Below are positions 1 through 7,472 of a stretch of 61,398 bases of DNA, one piece after another. The DNA is from an uncultured Oscillospiraceae bacterium. GTDB taxonomy: Bacteria > Bacillota > Clostridia > Oscillospirales > Oscillospiraceae. A model generated the notes under the pieces. That model did not search any database. It was not told the origin of the DNA and worked only from the letters and a program-made list of their open reading frames with translations. A program made the translations under genes and the position numbers. The stretch lies in contig CAJUFJ010000015.1 of the NCBI GenBank assembly GCA_910585815.1, positions 1 to 61,398 on the forward strand, in the 5' to 3' direction. How positions within the stretch are numbered: position 1 is the stretch's first letter; each line of letters opens with the position of its first letter.

Positions 1-131
1 TGGAGCTGCCCGGCCACCCCTGGTTTGTGGGGGTGCAGTTCCACCCGGAGCTGAAGTCCCGGCCCAACCGGGCCCATCCGCTGTTCCGGGACTTTGTGGC
101 CGCGGCGGCAAAGCGGAAGACAGCGCCGTAG
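1..131 (+). CDS. pyrG: CTP synthase, C-terminal end (partial)
   Basis: Only the last 43 codons are in the window, read in the frame that starts at base 3 and stops with TAG at 129-131. The peptide contains HPWFVGVQFHPE followed by LKSRPNRAHPLF, the C-terminal part of the class I glutamine amidotransferase domain of CTP synthase. The HPE includes the His and Glu of the Cys-His-Glu triad that frees ammonia from glutamine for amination of UTP to CTP. The rest of the gene lies upstream of the window. The match to the family is close; the assignment is confident despite the short length. Confidence 0.9.
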   Translation, partial: ELPGHPWFVGVQFHPELKSRPNRAHPLFRDFVAAAAKRKTAP

Positions 132-441
132 CTGAAAGCCCCGGAGGCAGTTTGCGGTCATGCCAGAACGGTACAGCAGGCCATAAAATACATGCGAAAA
201 AAGGTTGAACAAAGCACGCTGCAATGGTATAATCCTATTGCAATATGGGCGGCGTTCAGTTTACAGATAAGCGGAGAGAACTTGTCCGCTTGGAATGATC
301 AAACAGGCCGTCTGATGTCAGGCGGCCTGTTGTTCCATATGCTTTTGCAGAGGGCTTGAAGTGCCGCGGCCCATAACTGTTTAAATATATGGCTGTACGG
401 CGGCCCGGAATGCTGCGTCAGAGAACCGCAAAACGGCGGGT
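132..441. other. Intergenic stretch after pyrG
   Basis: About 310 bases without a convincing gene on either strand. The only structure I see is one hairpin at 302-331. The genes on both sides point towards this gap, so it is a convergent terminator region. Confidence 0.6.
302..331 (+). terminator. Hairpin, possible pyrG terminator
   Basis: AACAGGCCG (302-310) pairs with CGGCCTGTT (323-331) around a 12-base loop. The tail TGTTCC is only weakly U-rich, so termination is plausible but not certain. Confidence 0.5.
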
Positions 442-1380
442 TTATTGCCCGACCAACGCCTCAAGCGCGCCGATAATGCACTCCCCGGTAACGGCGCCGC
501 CCTCGAAATCCATTGTCTCCGGCACGTCGGAGGGCAGATGATACTCAGGCGGAACGGTCATCAGCCCGTCTGAATCCAGAAAGCGCCAGCTGATGTTGGC
601 CGCCTCGATACCGGCCTCGTGGAAAATAACGTGGTCGCTCATACCCCGGTGAAAGACTGGCAGGGGACCCCTGCCGTAATGTGCCTCGTAGGCCTGGCTG
701 AGGGTGCGGGAGGCCAGGTTTGGCATGGGCTCCAGAAAATTGCCCTCCTGATATGTCCCGTCCGTAATGCCGCCCAGGGTGCCGCAGGTGAGGATCGCCC
801 CCTCTCCCGGGGAGGCGGCGCTGTTCTCCATGTTGAACACAGCCAGGTGGCGCTTCCGCTCCGCCTCGCTCAGCCCCTTTACATAGGCGGAGGCGCCGTG
901 GTAGCCGTTTTCCTCCGAGCCCAGGAACAGCAGCCGGATTTCTCCCTGAAGATCTTCCCGCGCCGGGCCCAGATACCGGGCCAGCTCCAGCAGGACGGCC
1001 ACGGAGGAGGCGTTATCCCGTGCGCCGGGCGAGCCCTCCACGCTGTCGTAGTGGGCCATGACGCAGAGGATGGGCCCCTCCGCGCCCGGGTTGCATGTGG
1101 CAATCAGATTTTCGCTGGTCAGCTCAAACAGGCCGGGAAAGGGTACGCGGGCCAGACTGCCCGTCTGGCTGGAAAAGCCCATTTCCGTCAGCTGTTTCTC
1201 CAGCCAGTCGCAGGCGGCGGATTCCTTTTCAGTTCCGGTGGGGCGGTCGCCGATCTCCCGGCACAGATATTCGGTATCGGCCTGGATGCGGGCGGCGTCC
1301 AGCCCGTGGGGCGATTTGGACGGGGCACAGCCGGCAAGCAGCAGGCACAGGGCCAGCATGTGGCACAAAAGCCGCTTCAT
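442..1380 (-). CDS. M28-family zinc peptidase lipoprotein
   Basis: 312 residues starting at ATG 1380, preceded by AGGTG nine bases upstream; longer in-frame readings have no such site and run into a palindromic repeat. The N-terminus MKRLLCHML..LLLAGC is a lipoprotein signal, so the mature protein should be tethered outside the membrane by a lipidated Cys. The body carries M28 aminopeptidase metal-site motifs: AHYDS, GARDNASSVA, GSEENGYHGA, FNMENS and a late MSDHVIFHEAG. These fit a co-catalytic two-zinc exopeptidase that removes N-terminal residues from peptides. It is transcribed away from the adjacent pgs genes, so a link to polyglutamate turnover is possible only by proximity. Confidence 0.85.
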   Translation of the reverse strand: MKRLLCHMLALCLLLAGCAPSKSPHGLDAARIQADTEYLCREIGDRPTGTEKESAACDWLEKQLTEMGFSSQTGSLARVPFPGLFELTSENLIATCNPGAEGPILCVMAHYDSVEGSPGARDNASSVAVLLELARYLGPAREDLQGEIRLLFLGSEENGYHGASAYVKGLSEAERKRHLAVFNMENSAASPGEGAILTCGTLGGITDGTYQEGNFLEPMPNLASRTLSQAYEAHYGRGPLPVFHRGMSDHVIFHEAGIEAANISWRFLDSDGLMTVPPEYHLPSDVPETMDFEGGAVTGECIIGALEALVGQ

Positions 1381-1509
1381 AGCACATTCACCTGACTTTT
1401 TATAGGTTGTTTCCCAGTATACCAGACGAATGGCGAAAAAGCAAAGGGGCTGTATGCGGGGGAATGCCCCGCCGCGCATTTTATTGTGTTTGCAAGAACG
1501 GGCACGCTC

Positions 1510-1587
1510 TGTAGGGGCGGCCTTTGGCCGCCCGCTTGTGGCAGGCGGATGGTTCTTTTTCGCGGGCGGCCAAAGGCCGCCCCTACA
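1510..1587. repeat. 78-bp palindromic repeat, copy 1
   Basis: TGTAGGGGCGGCC...GGCCGCCCG on the left is mirrored by CGGGCGGCC...GGCCGCCCCTACA on the right, each arm about 25 bases, with a 28-base centre. A second copy with the same arms and a similar right flank (ACATAAAA.CTGCG) lies at 46130-46208. Open frames through it are low-complexity artefacts. It looks like a dispersed REP/MITE-type element. Confidence 0.8.
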
Positions 1588-1669
1588 TAAAAACTGCGAA
1601 TTGAACACTCCATGCAGGAACCGGGTTATTCTCATAGCTTTTCAAGAATCGGTGAAGGGAGAGGCGGCC

Positions 1670-2794
1670 GTGTTTTGGCTGATTTTGGTGCTGGCGCTGC
1701 TTTGGCTGGGCTATCTGCTGGTGGAATCCAGGCAGGCGTCCAGGGCACGCAGTCAGATTACCCATATCGTACATGTCAACGGTACCCGGGGCAAGTCTAC
1801 CGTCTGCCGCCTGATTGAGGCCGGCCTGCGGGCGGGAGGCCTGCGGGTGTTTTGCAAAACCACGGGCACCGACCCTATGACCATTGACGTGGAGGGCCGG
1901 GAGGCGCTGATCCGCCGCCGGGGAAGGGCCAACATCAAAGAGCAGCTGGCGATTCTGAGGCGGGCGGCCGCGCAGGGCGCCCAGGTGATGGTGGTGGAGT
2001 GCATGGCGGTGCAGCCGGAGCTTCAGCGGGCTGCCCAGCAGGACATTCTCCGGGCGGATATCGGGGTCATCACCAACGTCCGCCGGGACCACACCGACGT
2101 GATGGGGGACACCCTGGAGCAAATCTGCGACGCGCTGTGCAATACCGTGCCCCGGAACGGCGTACTGTTTACCGCGGAGGAGGAGCAGGCCGGGCGCATG
2201 TCGGCCTGGGCCGGCCAGCTGAGCTGTGCTTTCGTCCCCGTCCGCCCTCAGGGGGACGAGCCGGCCCTGGACTTCCCCGAAAATACCGCTCTGGCGCTGG
2301 CTGTCTGCCAGCACCTGGGGGTGGAGCGGGCCACCGCCCTGGAGGGAATGGCGCGGTTCCGGCGGGACCCCTACGCCCTGTCCCTCCACCGCCTGGGCCG
2401 GGGCGTGTTTATCAACGGCCTGTCTATCAACGACATCCAGTCCACCTGTATGGTGTGGGAGACGCTGCGGGAGAAATACGGCCTGGAGGACCGGGAGCTG
2501 ATCCTTCTGGTGAACAACCGCCCGGATCGGGGCAGCCGGACCGAGGATATGCTGGCGGCGTGTCTGGCCCTGCGTCCGCAGCAGGTGTGGCTGATGGGGG
2601 CGGCCCGGGCCTATATGCGCCGGGGGCTGGCGTGCCGGCTGCCCCAGTGCCGTATCCGTGAGTTGAAAGGGCCCCGGGACGTAGCGCCCGATTCTCTGGA
2701 GGAGAAACAGGTGATCTTTGCGGTGGGGAACATCGCCAACGGGGGCCGCGAGCTGATGGCCCTTGTGAGGGAGGAGGGGACGGAGCTTGTATAA
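1670..2794 (+). CDS. pgsB: Poly-gamma-glutamate synthase subunit PgsB/CapB
   Basis: 374 residues from GTG 1670, with AGGGAGAGG upstream; the frame stays open upstream but only through repeat sequence. PgsB is a membrane-bound, ATP-dependent amide ligase of the Mur ligase superfamily that extends gamma-linked glutamate chains together with PgsC. Visible here: an N-terminal membrane helix (FWLILVLALLWLGYLLV), the ATP loop HVNGTRGKST near residue 40, then TNVRRDHTDVMG and a C-terminal VNNRPDRG. B. subtilis PgsB is close in length (393). Its stop overlaps the pgsC start, so the two are translationally coupled. No CapA/PgsA gene follows, unlike the Bacillus operon. Confidence 0.93.
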   Translation: MFWLILVLALLWLGYLLVESRQASRARSQITHIVHVNGTRGKSTVCRLIEAGLRAGGLRVFCKTTGTDPMTIDVEGREALIRRRGRANIKEQLAILRRAAAQGAQVMVVECMAVQPELQRAAQQDILRADIGVITNVRRDHTDVMGDTLEQICDALCNTVPRNGVLFTAEEEQAGRMSAWAGQLSCAFVPVRPQGDEPALDFPENTALALAVCQHLGVERATALEGMARFRRDPYALSLHRLGRGVFINGLSINDIQSTCMVWETLREKYGLEDRELILLVNNRPDRGSRTEDMLAACLALRPQQVWLMGAARAYMRRGLACRLPQCRIRELKGPRDVAPDSLEEKQVIFAVGNIANGGRELMALVREEGTELV

Positions 2795-3215
2795 TCAGAT
2801 CATTCTGGCCGGCGTGCTGGTCAGTCTTTTATACACCGAGCTCACCGGCCTGTCCGCCGGCCTGATTGTCCCCGGCTACCTGGTCCTCAGCCTGCACTCC
2901 CCGGTGCGCCTGGTCTGCACGCTGGCGGTTTCCGCGACAGCGGTGCTGCTCTGCCGGCTGCTGTCTCAGGTGGTCATCCTGTATGGACGGCGGCGGTTTG
3001 TCATGCTGCTGCTGCTTACCTTCCTGCTGAACGCCGCCCTTGCCCGGTTCAGGCTGCTGCCTGTCCGGCTCAGCGCGGTGGGCCTTCTGATTCCCGGCAT
3101 CCTGGCCCGGGAGATGGACCGGCAGGGCTTTTTGGACACCCTGCTCAGCCTGATGGTCACAACCGCCGTTCTGGCGCTTCTGCTGATGCTGATGGGATAC
3201 CAGGTGCTGCGGTAG
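2787..3215 (+). CDS. pgsC: Poly-gamma-glutamate synthase subunit PgsC/CapC
   Basis: 142 residues from TTG 2787, overlapping the end of pgsB by 8 bases, behind GAGGAGGGGA. It is almost entirely hydrophobic, with four to five predicted membrane helices, and opens with an N-terminus (NQIILAGVLVSLLYTELTGL) typical of PgsC. B. subtilis PgsC has 149 residues. PgsC forms the membrane part of the polyglutamate synthase with PgsB. The TTG start is supported by the Shine-Dalgarno spacing and the family N-terminus. Confidence 0.92.
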   Translation: MYNQIILAGVLVSLLYTELTGLSAGLIVPGYLVLSLHSPVRLVCTLAVSATAVLLCRLLSQVVILYGRRRFVMLLLLTFLLNAALARFRLLPVRLSAVGLLIPGILAREMDRQGFLDTLLSLMVTTAVLALLLMLMGYQVLR

Positions 3216-3233
3216 CGGGAAGGGGGAGACGGT

Positions 3234-5144
3234 ATGAGAAAGCTTCCACGCGCCTCCATCGCTGTGGCGGCGGCAGTGCTGCTCCTGTCCGCTGTGCTGA
3301 CGGCCGCCGGCGTGAAAAGGGCGCCTGCGCCGGACTGTGACCGAAAGCGGGCGGCGGCAGAGCTGATGCAGGTGTGCATGGACCGGATCAGGCTGTATAA
3401 GGAGGAGGCGGGACTGACCCTCTCGGAGGAGGACATCCACGGCACCTGGCTGATCGGCGCGCCCTACACAATGGTAACTACGACAATCGGGGCGCTGGAG
3501 GCCAAACGCACCACGGCCAACCCCGACATGGCGGCCCTGGCAGTCCAGCTGCTGAAGGAGGCGGGCGTGGGGCCGGGAGACCGGGTGGGGGCCGCCTTCT
3601 CCGGCTCCTTTCCCGGACTGAATCTGGCGGTGCTGTCCGCCTGCCAAGTGATGGAGGCGGAGCTGGTATACATCTGCTCGGCCGGCGCCTCCACCTATGG
3701 GGCAAACCAGCCGGAGCTGACCTTCCCGGAGATGGCCCACCGGCTGGTGGAGGACGGTATCCTGTCTCAGGATGGGGTGGCGGTGTCTATGGGCGGGGAT
3801 TTTGACTGCGGGATGGAGATGTACCCGGACCTGCGGGACGACATCCTGGCCCGGCTGAAGCAGCTGGGGCCGGAGCTGATCTGGGAGGAGGACTATGCCA
3901 AAAACCTTGCCCTCCGCCGGGCGTACTACGAGGCGGAGGGCCCCATCCAATGCTTTATCGGGGTGGGGGGCAGCATTACCACGCTGGGGCTGGCGGAGGA
4001 CCAGCTGGACTGCGGCGTAACGCCGCCTTATACCATTCAGACCATCACCAAAAACAGCGGGCTGATGGAGCTGTACAACGCGGAGGGCCTGCCGGTAATA
4101 CACCTGCTGAACATCAAACAGCTGGCGGCGGATTACGGCCTGCCCTACGACCCCCAGCGGCTCCCGGCCCTCGGAGAGAGCGCGGTCTACCATACCGCCC
4201 AGTACCCTTGGCACTGGGCGGGCGGCGGCCTGGCCGCCGCAACGATGATTCTTCTGTCGGCGCGCCGCAGGGGGAGAGGGGGGGCGGCCCTTCTTCTGTC
4301 CCTGGTGCTCCTGCTGGCCGGATGCGGGGGACAGGGGGAGAACGGGGCCGTCTCCTCCGCCGGGCCGGACAGCCCCCCTCCGGCGGAGGGCTATCCGCCC
4401 GAGCTGCTTCCCGGCGGGGGCGCCGAGCCGGCGGACTGGACGCTGGACGACTTCCCGGGGGTTTTGGAGGAGCGTTTTCCCGGGGAGGAGGACGGATACC
4501 CGCTTCTGGAGGGGACGGAGCTGGAGAACACGGTGCGGGTCCTGGAGGGGGCCAAGGAGGGACCCGTCCTTTACCTGGTGGCCGGCGTACACGGGGACGA
4601 GACCGCCGGCTGGCTGGCGGGCAATCTGCTGAAGCAGGCCACGCTGAAGGCGGGAAGGCTGTGTATTCTCAGCCCTGCCAACCCCTACGGGGCGGAGCAT
4701 GACCAGCGCAATACCAGGTCTGACCGGGACCTGAACCGGAATTTTCCAGGCGATCCCCAGGGCTGGGACGCGGAACAGCTGGCCGCTGCCATTTTTGAGG
4801 ATATCCGGGACAAATCCCCCGCCCTGGTGCTGGACCTCCACGAGGCCCGAGTCCGCCAGGGGGAGCGGGACGACCTGGGAAACTCGGTGATCTGCCACTC
4901 CCTGGACGGCGTGGGGGACCTGGTGCTGGAGCTGCTGGTGGCGAGCGGGGAGGGCGGGCTGTGCGCCTCCCCCGTCACCCTGTATGATTCGCCGCCCCCG
5001 GGGAGCGTCAACCGGACGGTGGCCACAGAGCTGGGCATCCCTGTTATCACAGTGGAGACGTCCCGGGGGGAGCCGCTGGCCCAGCGGGTGCGCAACCAGC
5101 TGGAGCTGGTGGAGTATGTGCTGGAATATTACGGGCTGCGCTGA
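3234..5144 (+). CDS. PGA-system protein fused to M14-like zinc hydrolase
   Basis: 636 residues, two modules. Residues 1 to about 335 begin with a membrane anchor and match my knowledge of the poly-gamma-glutamate system protein family found beside pgsB/pgsC in Fusobacteria and others (role unknown). Around 335-364 comes a second hydrophobic stretch ending LLLAGC (Cys364), which looks like an embedded lipoprotein signal, then a Pro/Gly linker. The C-terminal third is a succinylglutamate desuccinylase/aspartoacylase-type hydrolase: GVHGDE gives zinc ligands His453 and Glu456, RDLNRNFPG is the substrate loop, and LDLHEA gives His536. It may cleave glutamate amides or polymer ends outside the cell. 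It follows pgsC by 18 bases and precedes the sensor kinase by 16. Confidence 0.8.
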   Translation: MRKLPRASIAVAAAVLLLSAVLTAAGVKRAPAPDCDRKRAAAELMQVCMDRIRLYKEEAGLTLSEEDIHGTWLIGAPYTMVTTTIGALEAKRTTANPDMAALAVQLLKEAGVGPGDRVGAAFSGSFPGLNLAVLSACQVMEAELVYICSAGASTYGANQPELTFPEMAHRLVEDGILSQDGVAVSMGGDFDCGMEMYPDLRDDILARLKQLGPELIWEEDYAKNLALRRAYYEAEGPIQCFIGVGGSITTLGLAEDQLDCGVTPPYTIQTITKNSGLMELYNAEGLPVIHLLNIKQLAADYGLPYDPQRLPALGESAVYHTAQYPWHWAGGGLAAATMILLSARRRGRGGAALLLSLVLLLAGCGGQGENGAVSSAGPDSPPPAEGYPPELLPGGGAEPADWTLDDFPGVLEERFPGEEDGYPLLEGTELENTVRVLEGAKEGPVLYLVAGVHGDETAGWLAGNLLKQATLKAGRLCILSPANPYGAEHDQRNTRSDRDLNRNFPGDPQGWDAEQLAAAIFEDIRDKSPALVLDLHEARVRQGERDDLGNSVICHSLDGVGDLVLELLVASGEGGLCASPVTLYDSPPPGSVNRTVATELGIPVITVETSRGEPLAQRVRNQLELVEYVLEYYGLR

Positions 5145-5160
5145 AAGGGAGGGAGGACCG

Positions 5161-6579
5161 GTGAGAAAAAAGCTGGCGCTGCTGATGTCCACCCGCATTC
5201 GGTCGGTGGATGTGAAGGAGCTGGCCATTGGAACGGGACTGGTGCTGCTCAGCTTTCTGATGCCCCTGCTGTTCAATGTGGACAACTTTCAGGTTTTGCG
5301 CTCCCTGCACCGGGCGCTGTCGGAGGGAGAGAAGACCGACCTGATGGTGTCCGCCATCCAGCTGGTGGCGCTGAATTCCGTGCGAGGCATTCCCCACTAT
5401 GTGGGGGCCTATTTCATCGGGGAGTCTGTGGACATTCATGTGGGGAAGCGAAGCGCATGGTTTATCAACTCCCTGATTATCATTTTGATCCTTCAGGTAA
5501 CATACTGGGGCATTGAGGCGGTCCACCACATCCACTATGATTTCGGCCTGCCGGCCATTCTGGTGTGTACCTTTGTGCTGCTGTTCCGGCGGCTGAATTA
5601 CCAGTATATCGCCCTGTATAAAAAGTCCCTTTTGATTATCCTGTTTCTGACCAGCTTTCAGTTTCTGGATATCATGCCGGCCCTTCGGGGGCTGCCGGTG
5701 GGCCGGGGGGAAAGCTCCTGGGATATCAAGCAGGCGGCCGCCGTGCTGGAGGGGGAGACGGTGCTCAACGTGCTGGCCCTGGTGGGCGCTGTGCTGTTTT
5801 TGCTGTTTGGACTGCTGATTTTGTTCCAGCTGCGGGATGAAAACACCCTGCGGGAGCTGAGCATGCTCCGGGAGCAGAACCATGCTATCCGCATCCAGGC
5901 CCAGCTGAACGAGATGAAAAACCGCACCTATCAGGAGATGCAGTATCTGGTCCACGACCTGAAATCCCCGCTGACAGCGGTGCAGACGCTGGTGGGGGTA
6001 ATCAAAATGGAGTGTGAGGTGGAGCAGCGCACCCGGGATGTGGAGTATCTGACCCGGATTGAGGGGGCGGTGGAGCAGATGAGCGGCATGATCTCCGATA
6101 TCCTGTATGAGGATCAGCATACCCTGATGTCCACCCAGTCGCTGCTGGGGGTGGCGCTGGCCCAGAGCTCGGTGACGGACTACGCCCTGTCCGTCCACGT
6201 GGACAACCAGGCGCCGGAGGCGCTGATCAGCGCAAACCGGATCCTGTTTCCCCGGGCATTGGTTAATCTGATGCAGAACTCGGCCCAGGCCATTCCCAAG
6301 GACCGGGAGCCGGAAATCTGGCTGAGGGTGGTCCGGAGGGAGAGGGAGGACGGAAGCGAGGTGATTTTTACGGTATCGGATAACGGTACGGGCATTGAGG
6401 AGGAGACCAGACAGGAAATCTGGGACAAGGGCGTGTCAGGGCGGAAGTCCAGCGGTCTGGGCCTGGCCTTTGTCCGGAATGTGGTGGAGAAGATGGACGG
6501 AACGATCTGCGTAAAGAGTACAGCGGGAGTGGGAGCCGCCATTTCCATTGTTGTACCGGAGGGAGGCGCGAGACGATGA
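5161..6579 (+). CDS. Membrane sensor histidine kinase of the PGA operon
   Basis: 472 residues from GTG 5161, behind GGGAGGGAGG. The first 235 residues hold about six hydrophobic segments and no large extracellular domain, so the signal is probably sensed in or near the membrane. A short coiled coil follows, then the dimerisation/phosphoacceptor helix YLVHDLKSPL with His265, and an ATPase domain with N box (VNLMQNSAQ), G1 (VSDNGTGIEE) and G2 (GLGLAF). It autophosphorylates and passes phosphate to the regulator that starts inside its stop codon (ATGA). Its place directly behind the pgs genes suggests it controls polymer synthesis or use; the ligand is unknown. Confidence 0.88.
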   Translation: MRKKLALLMSTRIRSVDVKELAIGTGLVLLSFLMPLLFNVDNFQVLRSLHRALSEGEKTDLMVSAIQLVALNSVRGIPHYVGAYFIGESVDIHVGKRSAWFINSLIIILILQVTYWGIEAVHHIHYDFGLPAILVCTFVLLFRRLNYQYIALYKKSLLIILFLTSFQFLDIMPALRGLPVGRGESSWDIKQAAAVLEGETVLNVLALVGAVLFLLFGLLILFQLRDENTLRELSMLREQNHAIRIQAQLNEMKNRTYQEMQYLVHDLKSPLTAVQTLVGVIKMECEVEQRTRDVEYLTRIEGAVEQMSGMISDILYEDQHTLMSTQSLLGVALAQSSVTDYALSVHVDNQAPEALISANRILFPRALVNLMQNSAQAIPKDREPEIWLRVVRREREDGSEVIFTVSDNGTGIEEETRQEIWDKGVSGRKSSGLGLAFVRNVVEKMDGTICVKSTAGVGAAISIVVPEGGARR

Positions 6580-7196
6580 AAAACGATACCGCCATTTTGG
6601 TCATAGATGACGACGAACAGATTTGCTTTGCACTGGGGGAGCTGTTCAAATTTCAGGGCTGGAAGCCCTATTCCGCCTACGATGTGGAGAGCGGCCTGAA
6701 CGAATTTAAGCTCCGCCAGCCGGATATTGTGCTCATAGACTACCATCTGCCCAGAATCAACGGGGTGGAGGGGGTGAAGCGGCTGCGCAGGCTGTCTCTG
6801 GACGTGCCGATTCTGGTGTTTACCGTGGACGAGAGCCAGGAGGTGGCCGACACCTTTTTGGAGGCCGGGGCTACCGACTTTGCGCTGAAGCCCATCAAGG
6901 CCCCGGATATCATCAGCCGGATCAAGCTGCACCTGCGTCTACTGCAGCAGGGAAAGCGGGAGAGCCGGGAGCCGGCCCTGGCCAAGGGGCTGGCCCAGGG
7001 GACACTGAAGCTGATTCATGATTTTCTGGAGCAGCAGAACGACTACCTTACCGCCAATGATATCGCGGAGGGTACAGGCCTGGCCTATCAGACGGTATAC
7101 CGCTACCTTCAGCATATGACAGCGGAAAAACGGGTGGAGATGGTCAGTATTTACGGAAAGGTGGGCCGCCCTAAGCAGGTCTATCGAAAGGTGTAA
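6576..7196 (+). CDS. CitB/DcuR-type response regulator
   Basis: 206 residues; ATG overlaps the kinase stop by four bases. The receiver domain (about 1-120) carries the acidic pocket DDDE, phosphorylatable Asp55 (VLIDYHLP) and Lys in LKPIKA. The C-terminal 80 residues hold a helix-turn-helix (LTANDIAEGTGLAYQTVYRY) followed by YGKVGRP, the arrangement seen in CitB/DcuR/MalR regulators of carboxylate uptake. That family link fits a locus handling glutamate. Likely targets are the gamma-glutamyltransferase/transport operon downstream and its own operon; no binding site could be identified by eye. Confidence 0.87.
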   Translation: MKNDTAILVIDDDEQICFALGELFKFQGWKPYSAYDVESGLNEFKLRQPDIVLIDYHLPRINGVEGVKRLRRLSLDVPILVFTVDESQEVADTFLEAGATDFALKPIKAPDIISRIKLHLRLLQQGKRESREPALAKGLAQGTLKLIHDFLEQQNDYLTANDIAEGTGLAYQTVYRYLQHMTAEKRVEMVSIYGKVGRPKQVYRKV

Positions 7197-7200
7197 CAAA

Positions 7201-7235
7201 CCGGCACAGCTTACGCTGTGCCGGCTCTTTTTTTG
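7201..7235 (+). terminator. Terminator of the pgs-kinase-regulator operon
   Basis: Perfect 10-bp stem CCGGCACAGC/GCTGTGCCGG with loop TTAC, followed by CTCTTTTTTT. It is a textbook intrinsic terminator and separates the synthesis operon from the transferase operon. Confidence 0.93.
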
Positions 7236-7326
7236 AATTTCGGAGGGAAAACCATCAAACACACAAAACAAATTTGTTCCGCCGCGAAAAAAATAGAGGG
7301 TGTGACAATATAAATATGAGAAGAAA

Positions 7327-7472
7327 TAGACAAAGGGATTTGCCATGAATATAATTTAAGCATTCAGCACGGCAGAGAGAAACCCCGCTGCACTGCGGGC
7401 GGCTGGTGCGATTCCGGCGCGGCAAGGCGCCGGTTTGCAAATATATTATGTGTGAAAAAAGGAGGAAACACA
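7327..7472 (+). promoter_or_regulatory. Promoter and structured leader of the ggt operon
   Basis: TAGACA (7327-7332), a 17-base spacer and TATAAT (7350-7355) form a good vegetative promoter. The leader of about 110 bases then holds two hairpins: CCCGC/GCGGG (7384-7399) and a perfect 7-bp stem CCGGCGC/GCGCCGG (7414-7433), ending just before the ribosome site AAAGGAGG. No known riboswitch motif was recognised. The second hairpin has no U-tract, so mRNA stability or translation control is likelier than termination. Confidence 0.6.

Noticed and set aside
1430..1669. 80-codon extension of pgsB
   Set aside because: Runs through the palindromic repeat and lacks PgsB-like sequence; the GTG at 1670 has a good ribosome site and gives the family N-terminal helix.
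2829..5285. Minus-strand frame of about 800 codons opposite the PGA-system fusion gene
   Set aside because: Pro/Arg/Gln-rich antisense reading; the plus strand has clear domains and coupled starts.
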